This document shows, piece after piece, positions 59,715 to 64,000 of a DNA stretch of 64,000 bases. The stretch spans positions 62,001 through 126,000 of the forward strand of contig UVIF01000021.1 in assembly GCA_900596015.1 (NCBI GenBank), in the 5' to 3' direction. The DNA is from Pseudomonas viridiflava (GTDB taxonomy: Bacteria; Pseudomonadota; Gammaproteobacteria; Pseudomonadales; Pseudomonadaceae). The notes beneath the pieces are model-generated. The model did no database searches. It was not told where the DNA came from and saw nothing but the letters and a program-made list of their open reading frames with translations. The first letter of the stretch is position 1. The number at the start of each line of letters is the position of its first letter. The translations under genes and the position numbers were made by a program.

Positions 59715-60191
59715 TCAGCGCAGATGGGTCAACGGCAATTCAGTGCTGGCCATGACCTGATTGAGGACGAAGCTGGAACGCACGCTGGTGACGCCCTCGA
59801 TCCGCGTCAGGTGGCCCAGCAGCAGCTTCTGGTAGTGGTCCATGTCCGGCACCACCACCTTGAGCTGATAGTCGGCATCCATTCCGGTCACTAGGCTGCA
59901 TTCGAGAACCTGAGGCAGTCCGCGAATCGCCGCTTCGAAGGTTTCGAAGCGTTCCGGCGTGTGCCGGTCCATGCCGATCAGCACGTAGGCGGTCAGGCTC
60001 AACCCCAGCTTCTTGCGGTCCAGCAGGGCGACCTGGCGGGAAATGTAGCCGTCGTCTTCGAGCTGCTTGACGCGCCGTGAGCAGGGCGACGGCGAGAGAC
60101 CAATGCGTTCGGCCAGTTCCTGGTTGGAAATGCGCGCGTCACGCTGCAGTTCCGCCAGAATGCTCAGGTCATAGCGATCAAGCTTGCTCAT
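59715..60191 (-). CDS. Lrp/AsnC-family transcriptional regulator
   Basis: The 158-residue protein has an N-terminal AsnC-type winged helix (LDRYDLSILAELQRDARISN, LAERIGLSPSPCSRRVKQLE) and a C-terminal RAM domain (LECSLVTGMDADYQLKVVVP, GVTSVRSSFVL). Such regulators respond to amino acids as octamers. ATG 60191 has AAGG upstream. No amino-acid gene is adjacent, so the target is unknown. The gene is convergent with rluE. Confidence 0.92.
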   Translation of the reverse strand: MSKLDRYDLSILAELQRDARISNQELAERIGLSPSPCSRRVKQLEDDGYISRQVALLDRKKLGLSLTAYVLIGMDRHTPERFETFEAAIRGLPQVLECSLVTGMDADYQLKVVVPDMDHYQKLLLGHLTRIEGVTSVRSSFVLNQVMASTELPLTHLR

Positions 60192-60664
60192 CAAATCTGC
60201 CTTCGTGTTTTGCGTTGCGGCAAATTATCTATCCGAAGGCAAAAATTGCGCAAGTGCTGTGTAAATCAGCAATGTTCGCAATCGGCTGCTGCGTCCGTGG
60301 CGCTATTGTTATTCACAGAATCACTGCCCGGACACACGTCCACTGCGATCCGCTGAATCAAGCGAATTGCGGCCACCGCCCCCACCGGGGTCGCGCTGGC
60401 CCCCGGGCTGCATGCAGCCCAGAAGGCAGCGTGAGGTGAGCCGACGTCACAAGCGTCGAGCAAGGACAGAGTTCGAGAGGGGAGGCCGACGGGTCTCCTT
60501 TTTTTTCGCCTGTGAAATGTATGTACGCAAGGCCAGGGACCGATCATGAATAGGCCACGAGTGCCGATAACCTTTGCAGGTGCCTGACAGGATCTTCACA
60601 GAACCGCGTTCGGATTTTTCAGTCTGATGATGGACAGCTCCCCCCTATTCTTGCGAGGAACACC
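60192..60664. other. 473-base gap with an orphan terminator
   Basis: No convincing protein gene lies here. A plus-strand terminator at 60481-60506 has no gene ahead of it, and the region before it contains strong self-complementary stretches (GGGCTGCATGCAGCCC near 60402, GACGTCACAAGCGTC near 60443). This suggests a small RNA or a 5' leader that is attenuated before the exported protein at 60665. Confidence 0.45.
60481..60506 (+). terminator. Orphan rho-independent terminator
   Basis: A seven-pair stem (GGAGGCC with GGGTCTCC through one G-T pair, loop GACG) is followed by eight T. It lies 160 bases before the next plus-strand gene. Confidence 0.65.
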
Positions 60665-61675
60665 ATGAAATCGCCCCTCTGGCGTCTGGCCGGTGTCGCT
60701 GCGCTCTGCCTGGCCGTGGGCGCACCGGCCTATGCGGAAGGCCCGCAAGACCAGTTGCGCGGCAGTTCCAATGGCGGCCAGCGTGGGCAGGGAGGGGGCA
60801 ATGCCGGGCCTGGGCAGCCGCAAGGCGGTGGCCAGTATCGTCCGCCGCCGGGTGGCAATCAGGGGCAGTGGCAGGGTCGGCCGGGCGGCGGCAGCCAGAA
60901 CCAGTGGCAAGGCAACCGGCCGGAGCAGGGTCGCCCAGAACACGGTCGCCCGGAACAGGGTCGCCCGGATCAGGGTCGTCCCGAAGGTGGCCAGCAGGAC
61001 AATCGGCCGCCGATCATCGGCAAGCCCGACGCAGTGCGCCAGACCCAGGCGCCGCTGCGAGGCAGTTATCCGGACCTGCGTCGCGACAACGATCGGCGCT
61101 GGGAGGGCGGTCGAGACCGCTGGCCCGGCGAGCACGGTGGCGGCTGGGGCCCCGGCCCGCAGTACCGTCCGGGGCAGGTGATCGATCGCTTCCCCGGCCA
61201 GAATTATCGCGTGCCTTATCGGGGGCAGGATTATTACTACTCGGGTGGGTACTGGTATCGACCGCAGGGTCCGCGGTACGTGGTGATCGAGCCACCGCGC
61301 GGCGTTCGGGTGCGCGTGCTGCCCGACTACGCCCAGCGCATGTGGATCGGCAGTTCGGTGTTCTTCGTCGCGGCCGGCACTTACTATCAATGGGCCGACA
61401 ATACCCAGGAATATGTGGTGGTGAATCCGCCAGTGAATGCCAGTATCCCGCAGCCAGCGCCAACCTTGACCAACTATGACGTCGCCGCCTATCCCGCCCA
61501 GGGCCAGAGTCCGCAGCAGATCGCCCAGGATCAATACGAGTGCAAGCGCTGGGCCGTGGAACAAAGCCGCTTCGACCCGGCCAGTGCGACCTATGCGCCG
61601 TCGCCGGAAGTGGTCAGCGTGTACCGGCAGAATCTGGCCAATTGCTTCGCATCGCGTGGGTATACGGTGAACTGA
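60665..61675 (+). CDS. Exported proline/glycine-rich protein, DUF6515-like
   Basis: The 336-residue protein has a signal peptide (WRLAGVAALCLAVGAPAYA) and a Gly/Gln/Pro-rich first half (about 25-145). This includes five copies of a five-residue repeat of the type RPEQG (RPEQGRPEHGRPEQGRPDQG and one more), and is probably disordered. The C-terminal half has a conserved core (YRVPYRGQDYYYSGGYWYRP, GVRVRVLPDYAQRMWIGSS, FFVAAGTYYQW) and ends with AQDQYECKRWAVEQSRFDPA, in which a Cys may pair with the later NCFASRGY. GAGGAACACC precedes the ATG. The family is common in Pseudomonas; function unknown. Confidence 0.85.
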   Translation: MKSPLWRLAGVAALCLAVGAPAYAEGPQDQLRGSSNGGQRGQGGGNAGPGQPQGGGQYRPPPGGNQGQWQGRPGGGSQNQWQGNRPEQGRPEHGRPEQGRPDQGRPEGGQQDNRPPIIGKPDAVRQTQAPLRGSYPDLRRDNDRRWEGGRDRWPGEHGGGWGPGPQYRPGQVIDRFPGQNYRVPYRGQDYYYSGGYWYRPQGPRYVVIEPPRGVRVRVLPDYAQRMWIGSSVFFVAAGTYYQWADNTQEYVVVNPPVNASIPQPAPTLTNYDVAAYPAQGQSPQQIAQDQYECKRWAVEQSRFDPASATYAPSPEVVSVYRQNLANCFASRGYTVN

Positions 61676-61679
61676 TCGG

Positions 61680-61880
61680 CCTTGCGCCGCTGCTACGGGG
61701 ACCGCGTTTTGGCTGACATACCGCATTCGCTGCCGACGCGGCTTGCGCCGCTGCTACAGGTGCGGCGTTTTGCCTGAGACGCGGCTTGCGCCGCTGCTGC
61801 ATGGGGAGCGCGTTCTGTCGGCGCGCGGCATGCGTTTACGTGGTGCCGAGATCCCGTGTAGCAGCGGCGCGAGCCGCGTC
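61680..61880. repeat. Cluster of four REP copies
   Basis: Three copies of CTTGCGCCGCTGCTAC (from 61681, 61742 and 61784, the last with GCTGCTGC) point one way, and one copy (TGTAGCAGCGGCGCGAGCCG, from 61857) points the other way. The family is the one in the REPIN at 13023-13153. The cluster sits between the convergent DUF6515-like and fieF genes. Confidence 0.85.
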
Positions 61881-61918
61881 CGGGGACACTGCGGTTTTGC
61901 AGGCTGACCGCGCTTGTT

Positions 61919-62788
61919 TCAAATGGGGTCGGCGTGAACCAGGACTTCGGCGCGTGGATACTGGCTTTCGATGGCTGTTTCCACGTCCTCGCAAATGCCA
62001 TGGGCCTCGGCCAGCGACAGCTGCCCTGGCAACTCCAGGTGCAACTGCACGAACCAATGATTGCCCGACATGCGCGTGCGCAAATCATGGGCTCCGAGCA
62101 CACCCGGCACATTGCACGCCAGCGCCAGCATTTGTTCACTGACATCCACTGGCAACTCCTTGTCCATCAGGATTGCCGTGCTTTCGCGAGCGATCTGCAC
62201 CGCGCTCCACAGAATGTACAGCGCAATGCCTAAGCCAAAGAAGGCATCCAGCTGCGGCCAGCCATAACTGGCCAAAACCAGCGCTACCAAAATGCTGCCA
62301 TTGAGCAGCAGGTCAGAGCGGTAGTGCAGCGAGTCCGCCCGCACGGCTGTCGAACCGGTTTCGCGGATGACCTTGTATTGCAGGGTCAGCAGCGCCACGG
62401 TCAACGCCAAAGAAAGAATCATCACCGCGATGCCCACCCCAGCCGCGCCCAGCGGCTGCGGGTCCTGCACCTGCTTCCAAGCCTGGTAACCGATCAGCAC
62501 CGCGCTCGAACCGATGAACAACGCCTGGGCCATCCCCGCCAGAGCCTCGGCCTTGCCGTGTCCATACCGATGATCGTCATCGGCCGGACGCAGCGCGTAG
62601 TGCACCGCCAGCAGGTTGAGAAACGATGCCGCGCCATCGAGCACCGAATCGGTGAGCCCCGCCAGCAGACTCACCGAGCCACTGAGCCACCAGGCAACGG
62701 CCTTGGCCACGATGAGAATGCTGGCGACCGCCAGCGACGCCCTTGTCGCCAGCCGCAGCAGACGTGCGTGTTCCTTGCTGGTTGCCAT
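61919..62788 (-). CDS. fieF: Cation diffusion facilitator, FieF-type metal exporter
   Basis: The 289-residue protein exports divalent metals (Fe, Zn). Six membrane segments and the metal sites typical of FieF are visible: LTDSVLDGAASF (two Asp), RYGHGKAEALAG, and DSLHYRSDLLLN (His and Asp). The cytoplasmic C-terminal domain ends LVHADP with a metal-binding His/Asp pair. FieF is the closest family I recognise; which metal is carried is not settled. Confidence 0.92.
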   Translation of the reverse strand: MATSKEHARLLRLATRASLAVASILIVAKAVAWWLSGSVSLLAGLTDSVLDGAASFLNLLAVHYALRPADDDHRYGHGKAEALAGMAQALFIGSSAVLIGYQAWKQVQDPQPLGAAGVGIAVMILSLALTVALLTLQYKVIRETGSTAVRADSLHYRSDLLLNGSILVALVLASYGWPQLDAFFGLGIALYILWSAVQIARESTAILMDKELPVDVSEQMLALACNVPGVLGAHDLRTRMSGNHWFVQLHLELPGQLSLAEAHGICEDVETAIESQYPRAEVLVHADPI

Positions 62789-62797
62789 TACAAATCC

Positions 62798-63217
62798 CTA
62801 GATAACCGGCTTCAAGCCATACATGGCCAGCTGTTCGACGCTGCCGGTGTGCTGGATCAGGCGCGGATCGTCGAGCGGCAGGCTGCGGCCCAGCTCGGTT
62901 TCCAGAATGGCCTGCAGCTTCAGGTTATCGACCTTGCCGTCGCGACCAATCGCCTGCTGCAGCTTTTCCGGCGCTACCTGCGCGGTCTTGCCGTCGTTGA
63001 GGTAGATCGCGCCGGTGGCGAAGTCCACACCGAAGGCAATCAGCCCCGGTAGCACATAAAAGAGGATACCGATGGCGTCCAGCGCCGCTACGACCGGGTC
63101 GATACGCCCTTCGATCTGCCCGCGCCGATCCGGCCAGAACAGGGTGCCGCAGCCGGTCAGTTGGGTTACCAAGGCAGCGACAACGGCGCCGCCGATCAAA
63201 CGTGAAGGAATACGCAT
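62798..63217 (-). CDS. Small lipoprotein of unknown function
   Basis: The 139-residue protein has a lipoprotein signal (VTQLTGCGTLFWPDRRGQ), a short hydrophobic stretch (ALDAIGILFYVLPGLIAFGV) and the conserved FATGAIYLND. Similar proteins in Pseudomonas are sometimes labelled polyribonucleotide nucleotidyltransferase, which nothing in this sequence supports. It lies 9 bases upstream of fieF on the same strand, so they are probably co-transcribed. Confidence 0.85.
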   Translation of the reverse strand: MRIPSRLIGGAVVAALVTQLTGCGTLFWPDRRGQIEGRIDPVVAALDAIGILFYVLPGLIAFGVDFATGAIYLNDGKTAQVAPEKLQQAIGRDGKVDNLKLQAILETELGRSLPLDDPRLIQHTGSVEQLAMYGLKPVI

Positions 63218-63383
63218 GGCAATCTCCGCAAAATAGGCCGCAACGATACAAGCAAATGGTCAAGCCGAGTAGATGGACCGTGTTACCTGAGGGTCGGTTC
63301 GCTGACCTTGGCGTGCTATCCATACGTACTCGGCGCCTGCACCTCGGACCGGCGTTATACTTCGCGCCCGACCTGGAGCCTTC

Positions 63384-64000
63384 ATGATCTCGCTACCCAT
63401 CGACGCCGTCCTGCCTGCCCTGCGCCAAGCCCTGGCCGAGCGCCATGAAGCGGTGCTCGAAGCCCCGCCCGGCGCGGGCAAGACCACTCGCGTGCCTTTG
63501 GCGCTGCTGCACGAGCCTTGGCTGGGCGGGCAGACCATTCTCATGCTCGAACCGCGGCGCCTGGCCGCGCGGGCGGCGGCCGAGCGGCTGGCCAGCGAGT
63601 TGGGCGAGCAGGTCGGCGAGACGATCGGCTACCGCATCCGATTGGACAGCAAGGTAGGTCCGAACACCCGTATCGAGGTCGTGACCGAGGGTATTCTTAC
63701 CCGGCGCCTGCAGGATGATCCGGCCCTGGACGGGGTGGGGCTGGTGATCTTCGATGAGTATCACGAACGCAGTCTGGATGCCGACCTCGCGCTGGCCTTG
63801 AGCCTCAACGGCCGGGAGCTGCTGCGCGACGAGCCGCCGCTGAAGATCCTGCTGATGTCCGCCACCCTGGAAGGCGAGCGCCTGTCGGCGTTGCTCGACG
63901 AGGCTCCGGTATTGCGCAGCGAGGGCCGCATGTACCCGGTGGATGTGCGCTGGGGGCGGCCGTGGCAGCCGGGTGAGTTCATCGAGCCAAGAGTGGTGCA
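63384..64000 (+). CDS. hrpB: ATP-dependent helicase HrpB (N-terminal part, cut by window)
   Basis: Only the first 205 codons are present. Walker [17 protein letters not shown] (motif I), [17 protein letters not shown] (Ia), [14 protein letters not shown] (Ib), the DExH box [18 protein letters not shown] and [12 protein letters not shown] (III) identify a DEAH-type RNA helicase. The HrpB subgroup has the compact [12 protein letters not shown] start seen here. The role in Pseudomonas is not established. The gene continues beyond base 64000. Confidence 0.95.
   Translation, partial: MISLPIDAVLPALRQALAERHEAVLEAPPGAGKTTRVPLALLHEPWLGGQTILMLEPRRLAARAAAERLASELGEQVGETIGYRIRLDSKVGPNTRIEVVTEGILTRRLQDDPALDGVGLVIFDEYHERSLDADLALALSLNGRELLRDEPPLKILLMSATLEGERLSALLDEAPVLRSEGRMYPVDVRWGRPWQPGEFIEPRVV

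Noticed and set aside
60266..60549. Short open frames on both strands in the gap after the Lrp gene
   Set aside because: They lack good ribosome-binding sites and domains, and cross the orphan terminator and palindromes.
62798..63217. Polyribonucleotide nucleotidyltransferase, a label sometimes given to similar proteins
   Set aside because: The protein is a 139-residue lipoprotein without any PNPase domain.

Overview
The window is a 64 kb piece of a high-GC Pseudomonas chromosome, most likely from the P. putida/P. fluorescens side of the genus. Three things support this. The housekeeping genes lie in the order known from Pseudomonas (ppa-mtfA-dedA, mpl-ubiX, proA-nadD-rsfS-rlmH-mrdA-rodA-mltB-rlpA-dacA-ybeD-lipB-lipA, leuS-lptE-holA, miaB-phoH-ybeY-corC-lnt, thiD-thiE-hemL beside a LadS-type sensor, amn, rluE, hrpB). 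The intergenic gaps are filled with Pseudomonas-type REP/REPIN palindromes. The proteins match Pseudomonas families throughout. I see no rRNA, tRNA, CRISPR array, integrase, transposase or prophage gene.

Bases 1 to about 11,009 are the accessory and most interesting part. They look like a small biosynthetic gene cluster that I cannot match to a described pathway. A nonribosomal-peptide-synthetase-like enzyme (cut by the left edge) carries a sulfotransferase-like domain, an adenylation domain, a carrier domain and a thioester reductase. An EamA/DMT exporter precedes it in the same operon. A LysR regulator is divergent from these two, with a perfect T-N11-A palindrome in the gap. Facing the regulator is a six-gene operon with overlapping or closely spaced genes: methyltransferase, 2-oxoglutarate/Fe(II) oxygenase, beta-hydroxyacid dehydrogenase with an extra C-terminal domain, enolase-superfamily epimerase, Rieske oxygenase of the betaine/choline type, and a stand-alone APS kinase. 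The APS kinase can make PAPS, the donor a sulfotransferase needs. The simplest reading is an exported small molecule that is sulfated, or made through a sulfate leaving group, from a hydroxylated, possibly quaternary-amine precursor that is released by reduction.

From about 11.5 kb to the end the window is conserved core genome. It holds a glyoxalase-like protein, pyrophosphatase, MtfA peptidase and DedA protein, an ExaC-type aldehyde dehydrogenase, peptidoglycan recycling (mpl) and prenylated-flavin synthesis (ubiX). Next come a MORN-repeat caspase-like lipoprotein, LrgA/LrgB, a Lon-N protein, a DedA-PAP2 fusion and an alkyladenine glycosylase. A long plus-strand cluster from proA to an LD-carboxypeptidase joins proline and NAD synthesis, ribosome maturation, rod-shape cell-wall synthesis and lipoate synthesis. 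Minus-strand blocks then cover DNA polymerase delta subunit, LPS assembly and leucyl-tRNA synthetase; apolipoprotein acylation with rRNA/tRNA maturation; and thiamine and heme synthesis. The right end has a LadS-like hybrid kinase with a degenerate receiver, AMP nucleosidase, RluE, an Lrp regulator, a proline/glycine-rich exported protein, a FieF-type metal exporter, a small lipoprotein and the start of the HrpB helicase.

Non-coding structure is also notable: two exact-period tandem arrays (4 x 107 bp and 4 x 57 bp) built from REP palindromes, several REPIN-type inverted pairs of at least three REP families, a possible small RNA next to ppa, and an orphan terminator in the 470-base gap after the Lrp gene.
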